NCBI GenBank assembly: GCA_003640385.1
Contig: RCAB01000269.1
Coordinates: forward strand, 23,590-87,589
DNA: 64,000 bases
From: Setaria digitata
Taxonomy: Eukaryota > Nematoda > Chromadorea > Rhabditida > Setariidae
Direction of reading: 5' to 3'
The first letter of the stretch is position 1. Each line of letters opens with the position of its first letter. Made by a program: the position numbers and the translations under genes. Below, in pieces: positions 1 to 11,843 of this stretch. The notes below the pieces were generated by a model. It worked only from the letters and a program-made list of their open reading frames with translations, did not search any database and was not told the DNA's origin.

Positions 1-43
1 CATCGAATAAGTTCGTTAATATTAATTAATAATAATTGCTTAC

Positions 44-1354
44 TTTACGTTGTAATCCAGCCATTATATCGGCATGTTCACGTTGCTGTTCGGTATTTGC
101 ATCGATACGTCTTTTATAACTAATTAACTGATCTTGCGATGTATCATTAAGAATTTTCGAATATCCTCCACCACTTATCGTGTCGTATTCCAGATGAGCT
201 GCATCAACCGAATCAATATATTCAATATTATCATCCAAATTGCGATCACTTCCGGTTATCCTTAAAAAAAAAAAAAAAAAAAATTTCATTATTCTAATTA
301 TCATCATTATCATTAAATAAATCAAAGCTATTCATTAGAGCTGTAGAAACTTTTAAAATTAAGAAAAAGAAAAGAAGCGTTACTAAATAGTATAAAAAAA
401 AAAGTCAGAAATGATAAACTTGTAAAATATTTAGTTATCATGATGCTGTAAGTTTAAATTTATTATTTATAATAAAACTAAAAGTGAATCATTAAAAAAG
501 GAAAGTGTTTAGCATACATAAATTTTTTTTTTTTTTGCTTATGCTTGTAAGACAGATTTATCTAAGAAATTCTGTTCTCTTCTTAGAGTTAATTTAGTAG
601 CATCAACTAAAAAGTCTTAGTGCGATTATTTTNCTAAAAGTGAATCATTAAAAAAGGAAAGTGTTTAGCATACATAACTTTTTTTTTTTTTCTGCTTATG
701 CTTGTAAGATAGATTTATCTAAGAAATTCTGTTCTCTTCTTAGAGTTAATTTAGTAGCATCAACTAAAAAGTCTTAGTGCGATTATTTTAAAGAGCACGA
801 AAAGAGAAAGGCAAAATTGTTGTTTATTATTGAGCAAAATTTTTTTTTTTTTTTTTTTCAATTTAATAACTGACAAATTCTAGAACTAAATTTATGAGAA
901 ATGTCACTGTCAGTCCATTAAAAGTGAAATTTTAATTTTCATTGCAATTAAAAACTGTTGTGATTGAAACATGAATCTTTTTTTTTTTTTTTTTTGCACT
1001 TTACATACTTTTAATATTTCCAAATTTTCAAGTCTTTTTCAGTTTTAATAATAAATAGGATTGGAAATTTTGTCTTTTCATGAAAATATTTCATTAATGG
1101 AATATGAATGTATTTTCGGTATTTCACAAATAAAGAAAGGGAAAAAATGAATAGGATTCGGATGAATTCAACTTCGATTTATTTCGGTAAAATGCTATTG
1201 CGTAAACGTGACCTGTAATATTTCCACGTGATGTTCAACGTAATATTTCATCTTTTTCAATGAGAGATACTTACTCATATTTCTTTTCGCGAGTAATTAT
1301 TTTTTCAGCGCTACGTCTTCCCTTTGACGGAGTACCTTCGCGTGCTTTTTCCAT
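44..1354 (-). CDS. che-10: Rootletin-like protein, first two coding exons (gene continues past the left edge)
   Basis: Rootletin builds the striated ciliary rootlet, which in nematodes lies at the base of sensory cilia. Two exons are visible: 1354-1275 (ATG to a GTAAGT donor, phase 2) and 260-44 (TTTTAAG acceptor, GTAAGC donor, phase 0). They join in frame to give 99 residues. Residues 1-27 are basic (MEKAREGTPSKGRRS start). The block around residues 72-99 (SYKRRIDANTEQQREHADIM, then GLQRK) resembles the start of the first long coiled coil of vertebrate rootletin, where SYRRKL, a QQR run and LQGKI occur at the same spacing. The intron (261-1274) is inflated by the assembly duplication at 478-788. 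The ATG follows an acceptor-like TTTTAG by about 28 nt. The rest of this normally very long coiled-coil protein lies outside the window. Another ciliary coiled-coil protein remains possible, because only one conserved block is seen. Confidence 0.7.
478..788. repeat. 155-bp near-identical duplication around a single N (assembly join)
   Basis: Positions 478-632 and 634-788 are near-identical direct copies separated only by an N at 633. They differ by a few substitutions and the edges of a poly-T run. A copy ending exactly at an N and restarting right after it is the signature of two contig ends that overlap but were not merged. It lies in intron 1 of the rootletin-like gene, so the coding model is unaffected. 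Confidence 0.9.
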
Positions 1355-1374
1355 TGTGTATTGTTTTATTTTAG

Positions 1375-1392
1375 CAGTTCAGCTAAAATAAA
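1375..1392 (-). promoter_or_regulatory. Probable spliced-leader acceptor upstream of the rootletin ATG
   Basis: On the minus strand the sequence reads TTTATTTTAG followed by 28 nt and then the ATG at 1354. A T-rich acceptor with no matching donor nearby and a very short leader is what trans-spliced nematode genes show. It could instead be a cis acceptor for an upstream non-coding exon. I found no clear RFX X-box within about 250 bp upstream, although ciliary genes often carry one. Confidence 0.35.
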
Positions 1393-2630
1393 TACTTAAT
1401 TTTAATTAAGAAATAATTTTCTCATTTCATCCGAACAACAACAGGATGAATAACGATGAATAATTTCAAATGTAAGCAGCGAATTCCACGTCTTTTTTTT
1501 TTTGATTAAATAATTATTCTTATGACAAAGATATTAAGAATTTTGTGATAATTTGTGAATAATTTAAAATGATTTTAACAAAATTCCAAATCTCCATGTC
1601 CTAAATTTTATTCGAATTTATGACAAAAAAATTTTTGAAAAGCAAAAAAAAGAAAAAAAACTGAAATTTATCATCAAGAAAATTTTTGTGACTAATACAA
1701 AAAGAAAATTGAAATTTGTGATTGAAGAAATAATTTTATAATACCAAAAAATCAATAAAAAAAAAAAAAGTGACTTTTTATTAATAATGCCAAAAAATGA
1801 AAAAACAGAAACAAGAGCAAACAGCTCACTATTCCAATTCCAATTACAACCAATTCAAATACGAATTCCTAAATATACAGTAAGCTAATAGCAATACAAT
1901 CAATTTATTTTCAATTTAAACCATTTCAAATATAAATTTTAGGATAGATTTGACTACATTTATTAATACAATACACATCGCATACCAAAAGTAAAATGGA
2001 AGCACGATCGGAGATGAATGTGGGCCAAATGGGTTGTAACATAGTTTTTATAAGCCATTAGAGATACTATTCAGAAATCGATATGCAAATTAGGCACTGA
2101 TAAGAAAATAAGTAAGCAAAAAAAGGAGGAAAGAAAGAGACGAGAAAAAAAAAAAAACTATCTTATACATATGCAAATTAACCGATTCATCGATTCCGGT
2201 AGACAGAAAAGAAAGGATTGAAAAAGAACTGATACAACGGATAGTGGAAAAAATTTGCATTCAACTGGGTTGATTATATGTTTTGGAATTCCTGAATTGG
2301 CTTAAGAATTTGAAACAATTTAAACAACGGAATGTTGAATTAAAAATAGCAATTACTGATATGAAACACTGATTAAATGATAATCATAATGATCTGCATG
2401 GTGGAATGTATGAATGGCTAAAATATGAACTGTAATATTAGGATAGTTTGATTTAAACAGTAATTATTACTTCTCAATCATAAACATTGGACATTTGTTT
2501 CCACTAGATTGTCTAATTTATCAATTATCATCATGACAAAAAAGAGAGAGAAAAAAAAAAAAAATTATCCCTTATGCCAAAAATTATATCTTTGGTATAA
2601 TAATTGCAATTATTACTTCGTACTTTTCAA

Positions 2631-2825
2631 TTGTTTAATTGTTTTTCTTGAAATTTTCAATAATACAGATTCAAAAAAAAAAAGAAAAGTGAAATCAGTC
2701 ATATAGCATTAATGGGAAAGAAATATTTNTTGTTTAATTGTTTTTCTTGAAATTTTCAATAATACAGATTCAAAAAAAAAGAAAAGTGAAATCAGTCATA
2801 TAGCATTAATGGGAAAGAAATATTT
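2631..2825. repeat. About 97-bp duplication around a single N (assembly join)
   Basis: Positions 2631-2728 and 2730-2825 are the same sequence on either side of an N at 2729. They differ by two bases in the length of a poly-A run. As at 633, this looks like an unmerged contig overlap rather than biology. Confidence 0.9.
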
Positions 2826-4980
2826 CAAAGCCGAATAGTCGTATAAATGTAATTTTTGGCGAATTTTCATAACAATGAACAGAATCAAAAAAATATACAT
2901 ATTCAATTTTAGAAGAAATTTGGAGAAAAACAGAAAGGAAGAATGAATGAAAAGATTTTATGAAGGAAAAGTAAGATGAAAAGTGTGAAATGAAATCGAA
3001 TAAGATGCAAAAAGAAGAGAGAAAAAAAAAAAAAAAAAAATTCAACCAATACGCATCATCGAATGAATGGAATGGTTGTTGAAAATTGAAATGAGAAATT
3101 TCAAAAATGAGAAAGAGGGGCGTACTTTTAAAAATTTAAGTACGAAATGAAAATGAAGAAAAAAGAGCAAAAAAAAAAAAAAAAAAAAAGAAAAAAGAAA
3201 ATGAAAAAAAAAAAAATTAAAAGAGAGAGAGAGGAAAAAAATTGAGCTAACTCAAAATAAAAAAAAATAAAAAGAAATACTTTCAATTTATTTATGTATG
3301 CTTATATTGGCATAAATCTTCCATCATTTATACCTCTACAACTATTTTTAAAATGAAATAACAGCTGTTAAAAGTGAAAATGGAAGCAAAAAAGAAAAAA
3401 AAAAAGAAAAACGACAAAAATGAAAAAGAAAATATTTAAATTCAAAAAAAATAGATGTCAGTTGGAATTTGATTCGCCTTGAAATGATGTTAGCAGCTGA
3501 TGTACAACCACAATGCCACTGTTCATTTTATTCAGTATTGAAAAAAAAAAAAAAAAGTAAGCAATTTGCAAATTTATGAATTAAATAAAAGCAGAGAGAA
3601 AATAAAAATTAAAAGCAACAAAATCCCTTGAAGATTTAATCATTTACAATAAATAGTATATATATATATATTTTTTTTTCAGTAAAACTTTGATATAAAT
3701 TTGAATATGTTCTTTCTCAAATTCGAAAATTATTCCTTTTTCAAAAGAAAAAGAAGTCAAATTTGCCAATTTTATGCGAAAAATTATTCATGAATAAAAT
3801 TGAAAAGAGAAAATTTTTCAGAAAATTGTTTTTTTTTTTTAATTAAATTATTTAGTGGAGAAAAAAAATAAAGACTATCTGATTAATATGTCAGTTTTTA
3901 ACTAATCAAATAACATTTGGTAAGCGTATATTCACTTACGCATTTTACGATTATAAAATTTTTACTTCTTTTTTAGGCGATTAAAGTGATAAAAGAATTT
4001 TTTTTTTCGCTTTTACTACCGGAAGCACATTAATATTGAAATAAAAGTTTTCGAAGTCCCAATTTCCTTCTTTTTTCTCTTGTTATTTTGGTTTTCTAGA
4101 ATGTCGTATAGGAAGATGTAAAATTCCAGACTAATTAAACATTAAACAATACTTTTTCAGAGTACCGAAAAGTTATATGGACAAGAGATTAAACAAAAAA
4201 AAAAAAAGGAAAATATTTCTTTTTGGAAAATGTGCACTTTCTCAATTTTGATAAATAATTTTCTTTGCATTATTTGGAGTTAAAAAATAAGGGGAAAAAA
4301 AAAAAGGAGAATTACAAAATGTTATCAAATTTGATTTTAATAATAAAAAAAAAAAAAAAGAAAAATTTATTTAATCTTAATAAATATCTTTAAAATGAAA
4401 ATCGAAAATTTTAAAAAAGAAAGAAAAAAAGCGTATTTTAATATGGCTATCTAAAGATAATTATGGCTATAATTATGATTATAAGTTTTTGTGACAATAA
4501 TGATATAATTATATTGTTAATAGTAACAACAGTATTAAATACATGGTCCAGTTCTTCTCCACTTCATATTTCAAAATGCTATTTTTTTTTTTTTTTTTAT
4601 AAAATAATTGCAAATATATTTTCGGGTATGGATGGTGTAGATATTATTTACGCGACAGTTTTTGTCTTCTTCTAATTTTTTAAAATTTCTTATCAACTAT
4701 TTACCTGAACTATTATTGCTTATCAAAATTTTTAGCTGTATTATCATCGTACAATTGCTACCTTTATCATTTTTTTTTTTTTAACTCGAGCATTTCATTA
4801 TATGATTATCATTTATTTGGAGAAGATGAGCAATTTCATGTTTTAATAATATATTGAATAAATGTACTTATGCATCATGGTAAATCCGATAATAGTAGGT
4901 AAAATATTAGTATTTGTATAATTATAAGAGCAGAATACTTATATAATTATAAAAATACTAATACAGTTATTGTTTCCATT

Positions 4981-5053
4981 ATCATTATTATTCTTATTAT
5001 CATTATTATTATTATTATTCATTATTATTATTATTCATTATTATTATTAATTA

Positions 5054-5113
<60 letters not shown>
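4981..5113. repeat. (ATT)n microsatellite
   Basis: An ATT/TTA trinucleotide array with occasional ATTC and TTG interruptions covers about 130 bp; the last 60 bp or so are nearly perfect. Confidence 0.95.
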
Positions 5114-5114
<1 letters not shown>

Positions 5115-7639
5115 CTTCAACTGCTTTATCAAATTTTACACAATCATTGCTTATCCTTTTTTTTTTCACCTAAAAATTTCTGAATATTTTTGCACATACA
5201 TTTATCACTTATCGTCATCGTCGTTGTGCATTTTTCAAACGTTATTGTTATAGGAAAGAAAAATCGTACATAATTATAAATACTTGTTACAAATAATTGA
5301 TTCGTCTAATTATATGATTAAATATATAAATATCGGAATTGGTTTTTGAGCAACAATAAAATGTTCGTCAAAAAAAAAAAAAAAAAATAAAACTGGTTGG
5401 AATATTTTTAATAGACAATAAAAATTCATCAAAATGTTCATTTTTTTTTAAAAAATTAGATTTTTGAAACTAAAAAATAGAAAGAAAAAGTGAGCGAGAA
5501 AATGAAGCTAAATGGTTATCAATTATTTTGAGATAATGATCATATGCAACTTTTTTCTTCGACTGGTGAAGGTAGCCTAATTAGTGGTACTTCTTATCTT
5601 TGTCCTTGTAGGCTTTCTATTTTTTTTTTTTTTGCTTCGCTTTGGAAAATCATTAAAATTTTTTCTGCTATTTAGCATTTCTTTTTTCCGTAAAAATTTC
5701 TACTATTAGTGTCATTATGATAAGAATGAAAAGTTAAAAACATGTTATCAGCAAAATTTTTAAGACACATTTTTAAATTAGTAAAAATTTTCTTGCATGA
5801 TAATAATAAGCCAAATACATTTCGCTTTTTCCATTATTATTTTAATTTTTTCACTTTTAAGTAATATGAGTAATTTTTAGCCAATGTTTATTCAATTTCA
5901 TTTCATATTAATTTATACAGATTCAATTAATTGGAAGCTAAAACAAAAAGGCATTTCAACTAATTCCAGCAAAAAATAAACAGAAAAGAAGGAAAAAAAA
6001 AAAGAAGAATAGGTTGAAGTCAACCATCATCATTACTAAAACCTTTATCAACTTCAATGCATCAAACATGAAAATAAGTTGTACTGATAAATGATTAATA
6101 ATATGAATTATTTTTTATTACCTGCTGGTTGATAATATCAGCGAATTAACTAACACCCTCTTGGAGAGAACTCTCTTTTTTTTTTTTTAAATCAAAATTA
6201 CCCATACATTCTTTCCTTCTTTGCTTCATCAATTGCAAATTAAAATAGAACTATAATTATAATAACAATCATACAAATCTTCTTATCTTATCAATATTTT
6301 CAATTTTCTCTTCTTATCAAATGAATAAAATAGCCGAAAAATGTAATTTATGCAGCATACTTCTTCTTCTTCTTCTCTTTTTTGAAATGATTAAATTTGA
6401 AATTGAGTAATTCTAGTTCAGTTTCATTAATTTAATTTTAGCTCGAAATTAAGTGATTTTTGGATTTTTAAATTTGTTCTGTAATTCCTCGTTTAGCAGT
6501 GAGTGCATTTTCATTTATTCCCTCTTAAAGTGTGTTTTGGAAAAATTACTGGCACAAAAGAATTGTAAATGAAAGAAAAAAAAAAAGAAAAAAGGAAGAG
6601 AAAACAACAAGAAGTAAAATGTATTTAAGACATAAAGCATTTATCAACATTTGATCGGATAAGTCAACAAAAACAGAATATTTTTTGTAGTGTTAAAATT
6701 CTCTGATTTGCAATATTCTAATGAAAACAGTATATGTTTCACGACTAATACATGTTAAAACATAGCAATATTGATTGCTTTCTTTTTTTTTTTTTTTTTT
6801 CTTTTTTTTAGAAATTAAACTAGAAATATTTGTTTAAGTTAGTGCTATGAATTTCAGAATTAGTCTAAAATTCATTATTTCATTACAATTATCAAAAATA
6901 CCTCACTTTGCAATGCAATAATTGTAATTAGGTGTAATGGAAAATTTAAAAGCATTTTGAATTTTAAATTATATTTTTCAAATAAACTGTTATAGATTAG
7001 GCAAATATAATACAAAACTTTGGTTTATTTTGAAAATTTATGCATTAAAAAATTTTTGCTTTTTTTTTTTTTTTTTCCTTTATTATTGTAACTACTAATA
7101 GTTTTGTTTTGTTGTTTTTTTGTTTCGGTGTCAAAAATGTTAAATCACATTAAGGCATTAAACAGCGTCTAATTTTTTTCTTTCTTTTTTCTTTTTTTTT
7201 TTCTTGACTGAATGAAATTTAACATCAATCAAATCAGTGAATCGTTTGTAATACATCACAATTCTGCATCTAAGATCTGAGAAATATATACAAGTCATAA
7301 GTTTATAAAAAATAAAAATCAAAAAATACACACAAAAAAGTTCAATTTCAAGTTTCAAATGTATAACAAAAAAAAAAGGAAAAAAAAAAAGAGAAAAGAA
7401 AAGAAACTTAACTTTACACTTTTGTTTCTTCTTTCTCTAATTTTTCAATATATTTTTTTGTTTTTGTTTTTGTTTCTCTTTTTAATTCTCATAGATGGAA
7501 AATTTCGTGGAATGAGTTAAAATTCAAACTGACAGGTGGATTCAATTTTCTCGAATCTCGAAAGTCTCTAGCGCAATAACATTAAATGAAAATGGAAAGA
7601 ATTGATGGAAAAGACTTCGTTTCATTTTATTCCAAAAGC

Positions 7640-7641
<2 letters not shown>

Positions 7642-7682
<41 letters not shown>

Positions 7683-7702
7683 AAGAGACGGGAAAGAGAG
7701 GA
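7642..7702. repeat. (GA)n microsatellite with purine-rich tail
   Basis: A near-perfect GA run occupies 7642-7677 and continues as an impure purine tract to about 7702. It produces the Ser/Leu-rich false frame on the minus strand. Confidence 0.95.
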
Positions 7703-7800
7703 AGAGAACTTTTATAAAATATCATTGTATTTTTTTTTTTTTGTACTGAATGAAAATAATTGGAAGGAGCGAAAGATGAACTTTTCTGATGGAAAATAAA

Positions 7801-7907
7801 ACATCGCAATGATCGAAGCGAGACGTCGCAATAGGCGAAGCGAGACGTCGCAATGAGCGAAGCGAGACGTCGCAATGATCGAAGCGAGACGTCGCAATGA
7901 GCGAAGG
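7801..7907. repeat. 22-bp GC-rich minisatellite
   Basis: Four complete 22-bp units begin at 7814, 7836, 7858 and 7880, with partial units on both sides (from about 7803 and to about 7907). Each unit contains CGAAGCGAGACGTCGCAAT and ends in GAG, GAT or AGG. It is by far the most GC-rich stretch of the interval, and each unit carries the palindrome GACGTC. On the minus strand it gives an open, periodic frame rich in Ala, Ser, Arg and Leu, which I regard as an artefact. Confidence 0.9.
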
Positions 7908-10900
7908 AAATTGAGGAAAAATAAATGTGGTATTTATTGGCGAGAATTTGACGTTGCAATAACTGAAGAAAGAGTGTGTTTATGAAGATAATTTGACACG
8001 AAATAGAAAGGATGAGAGGCATTTCTGTAAATGGATAATTAACGATGGATGAAAATGTTTTCAAAATGATTTTCCTCATGAAAATGCAAAAAATTTATGT
8101 AAAATATATTTTTCATTCTTTTTCTAATTCATTTAGCAAATTTAGACAACAACTACTCGAGTAATTAATAATAATTAAATCGAAATATTATTTTTTAAAC
8201 TAAAAAAAAAAAAAAAAAAAAAAAAAAGTGAACTTATCCTGCAAGCAAACATTTCTGTTATTCGCAATAAAAGAAAAAAAAAACGATTAAAAACAATTGG
8301 TTGAAAAGAAAATAAAAAATTTTTTTTTTTCTGCTCTTTATATATTTCATTTCCAATAATTATTCAGTAGATTGTCATTATTGTTGAGTGGAAAAAAAAA
8401 GTGACACAAATGGAAACAAAAAAAAAAAAAACCATTAAATATGGGATGAAACAAAAAAAAAAAAAAACAAAAATTTCAAAATTTCTGCATTTTAATATAA
8501 TATAATGATAAAAACTAACTACTTCATTATATTAAATAGTTGCAAAATTTACAAAAAAAAAAAATTTTTTTTTTTTCAATGCTTTTAGGAATAGGAGAAA
8601 TGAATAAGAATTTTTTCCAAATTTTTTTTTTCTTAATTTTGATTAAATCGTACACCATCGGGTTTCCAATTATCCAAGTTCACTTCACCGAAAACGATGC
8701 GAACAATAAAATTAGTCGTAAAATTATTTTGCTTTGAGAATTTTGTATTCTTTCTTGTTTAACTATTTTTTTTTTTTTTAAGTAACCAAAATTCTTCATA
8801 TTTCATCGGTTTTTAAAAATTTTTTAAAATTTGATTTTTTTTTTTTTTTGAGCTTCTTCTAAAATCAAAAAATGAACAAATTTTTCGAAGTTTTTTTCCT
8901 TCTCTTTTTTTTCAAATGCATCGAACTTTGCAAATTTTTAATCCTGTCAATTAGGAACAAAAAATTAACTAAAAATACTGATATCCGTTGACAAACAAGA
9001 AATTTATTAAATGTAATTGGAAAAAAAAAAAATGCTTTTCGTATGCAAGAAATCCGGGAAAAATTCATTTTGTTGATTGAACTGCAACAGAAATTAGTTT
9101 TGAGTTATACAATTTTGGATTTAAACGAAAAATTCAACTAATTACAGCGAATAAATTTCATTAATGAAATTACTTTAATTTTTCCGCCGAAAATACTAGA
9201 AATTTTAAATTTTCTTGCAATTTCTTCCACTTTTTTGTTCTTCAAAAATACCACTCTTCATTGCAACATTATAATGAATGTGTATAAAAATCGAAATCAT
9301 TCAAAAATCTCTGCTCTTTTTTTTTTTTTTTTATAATTTTAAACTTTATTTTTCCTTCTTATTTTCTTGTTTCTGTTATTTTTGCAAAAGGCATACTATC
9401 GAAATGCTCTTTATAAGTGAAATAACTCAAGGGAGGAAAAAAAAAAGAAAAGAAAAGAAAAGAAAAGGAAAAAAGTTTAAAAAGTTGGTAGTTTGTCTTT
9501 TCGACAATTAACATTTCTAAAGTACTGCAAAAATTATTTCGTCCTATACTTTTGCCTTTTTACGTTTTTTTTATTTTTTCTGATTTCTTTTCCTTTTTTT
9601 AAAAAAAAAAAAACAGATTAAAATATTTAAAAGTGTAAATTACTTTAATGTTCAAGTTTAAAGCCTTCTTCCTTTTTTTTTTTTTTTTTTTTGAAAAAAT
9701 ATTTCATCGACAAATAACAAAACGAAAGTTATACCGGAAATCAACACTCAAATTTCTTCCTTTTCATTTTTATTCGGTTCACCATCAATTTCTTTTTTTT
9801 TTTCCATTTTATCTTTAAAATTTTGAAATAGAAAAAAATTTAAAAAAAAGAAATCTGCAAACAATAGAGAAGAATAATTATTTCTTATTATTAACAAATG
9901 GCACATTCATTCTTCGTTATTCAATTCCATTTCCATTTCATTTCATTTCACTGCACTCCATTTTTGCAATTGTCAGTTTCTTGCGGGAAATTTTAAGTCA
10001 AAATGTTGCAAAAGTATATCTAGCAAAAGAAATTAAAATTTTTTTTTTTTTTTAACTTTTAGGAATAGATATTAAAGAAAAAAAGAATGAAAATTTTTTC
10101 TCAAAGAATAGATGATATTGGGAAAAAAAAAGTAGTCGATTGAGAAGCGACTAACTTAGAAGAGAACAAAAACGTCTAGAAGCAAATAGATATTACTTAG
10201 GCCTTAGCACTAACATCGATTTTGTATATATTTATATATTTTTTCACATCCATAAAGACGGTGAAATTTATTTCACATTATTTGTGTGAATCAGTTGAAG
10301 TAAAATTTTGCAAAACAAAAACAAAAAAAAAAAAAAAGAAAATGGAAGAAAACAGAAATAAAAAAGAGAGAATTGAATTGCTTGCGAAGTAATAGAAACA
10401 AAAAAAAAGCATTAATTGATAAATGGAAAAGAAGTAAAGTAGGAAATTAAAAATGGAAATGGTTAACTGAAAATAAATTACACCAAAAATGGACAAATGT
10501 TTGAGAGAGAAAAAAAAAGAAAGAAAAGAAATAGGGAAGAAAATAAAATAAAAAAAAAAAAGAGAAAATTATAAACAAGATTTATATTTTTTGTTAACGC
10601 AGACGAAAAATTGATAAGTAATGGAATTAATAAATGAAATGAAAAAAGGAGCAGAAGAACAGAAAAAACGAGAATTGAATAATTGAATGAAACGAGAGAA
10701 ATGATAAAACTAAAATGAAATGAAATAGTGAAAAAAAAAAAAAAAAAAAGAATGAAAAGGACAAGAATGAATAACTGTTTGTGTACATATTTTGGTAATT
10801 TATCTTTGCATTTTTATCTCAAACAAAATTTCTGTTTGATTTAGGCTTTCTGTTTTTTCTTTTTTTTTTTTTTTTGTCGTCTTTTTTTTTGTAATTTTCT

Positions 10901-11787
10901 AAGAAAAATATTTAATTTTTTTTTTTTTTTTTTTTTACACAAACAATAAATTAAAAAAAAAAAAAAAAGAGGAGAAAACGTATTTTTTTCTTTCTTTCTA
11001 GCCTTAATCTGTCAGTCATTTTTTCATTTTCTTTTTTTGATGTTTTAATTCAAAAGAAAAAAAAATCTATTCATTTGGAATTTATTTAATTAATGATTTC
11101 TTTCTTTTCTTTTAGAATAAAATAATCTTTAATCATTTGCTAAACAGTTGAAGAGTGAAACTATTGTATTAAGCTGGTAAGTTATAACAAAAAATGATGT
11201 TAGCTGATTAAAATGATAAAAAAAATTAATAATTTTTTTCATGGGAAAATGTTAATTAAAATAATTTGAGGTGATGCTCAAAGAATAAAGTATTAACAAA
11301 GTAGTAAAATATGCGTGATAATAGAACTCGAGTATTTTAGTTAAAAATATGGCATAAATTAAAACAAGGCGAACGTTTGCATCTAGAATATTCCATGTAA
11401 CTTAAAATTGTTTAAAAATCAGAGAACTTTTAAGTTTATTTAATTTTAATTTGAATTAAGTCACACATCGTAACATTCATCGGTGAGAGTAGGACTAATC
11501 TGAAATTTGTCCTCAAATAATTTCACAAAAGCTAACTTGATTTTGACATTAAAAAATTGCTGTTTTTACTTAAATAAAATGGGAAAAGTATAGGTAAAGA
11601 AAAAATAACTAAATTTTTGCTTCACTTACAGTTTATTAATTACTTTTTCTTAACTCAAAACAATGTTCAATACACTTCTTTTTTTTTTTTTTTTTTATTT
11701 ATTTTTATTTTAGCTATATACAGAAAAGAAATAGTAAAATAAGCTCAAGAGAGGAGAAATTGAGACATAAGAATATGGCACAAAAGG

Positions 11788-11843
11788 CTAGGCCTTTATT
11801 ACTGGTTAAATCGATGACTTAGGCAGATGTGCGTGAGGCCTAG
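11788..11843. repeat. Short inverted repeat (8-bp arms, 40-nt loop)
   Basis: CTAGGCCT at 11788-11795 is matched by its complement AGGCCTAG at 11836-11843. It sits in a small patch of mixed composition within otherwise AT-rich sequence. Confidence 0.5.

Larger units (their letters stand above)
1395..7640. other. Gene-free AT-rich interval, left part
   Basis: No exon with acceptable splice sites and normal codon content was found on either strand. Open frames here are short and dominated by Phe, Lys, Asn and Ile from poly-T, poly-A and ATT runs. A/T homopolymers of 10 or more bases occur every few hundred bases. It holds the 2631-2825 duplication and the ATT array at 4981-5113, with scattered TTATC/GATAA motifs that are unremarkable at this composition. 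Confidence 0.6.

Noticed and set aside
7627..8079. 150-codon minus-strand frame
   Set aside because: Its length comes from the GA microsatellite and the 22-bp minisatellite. No start context, splice sites or family support it.
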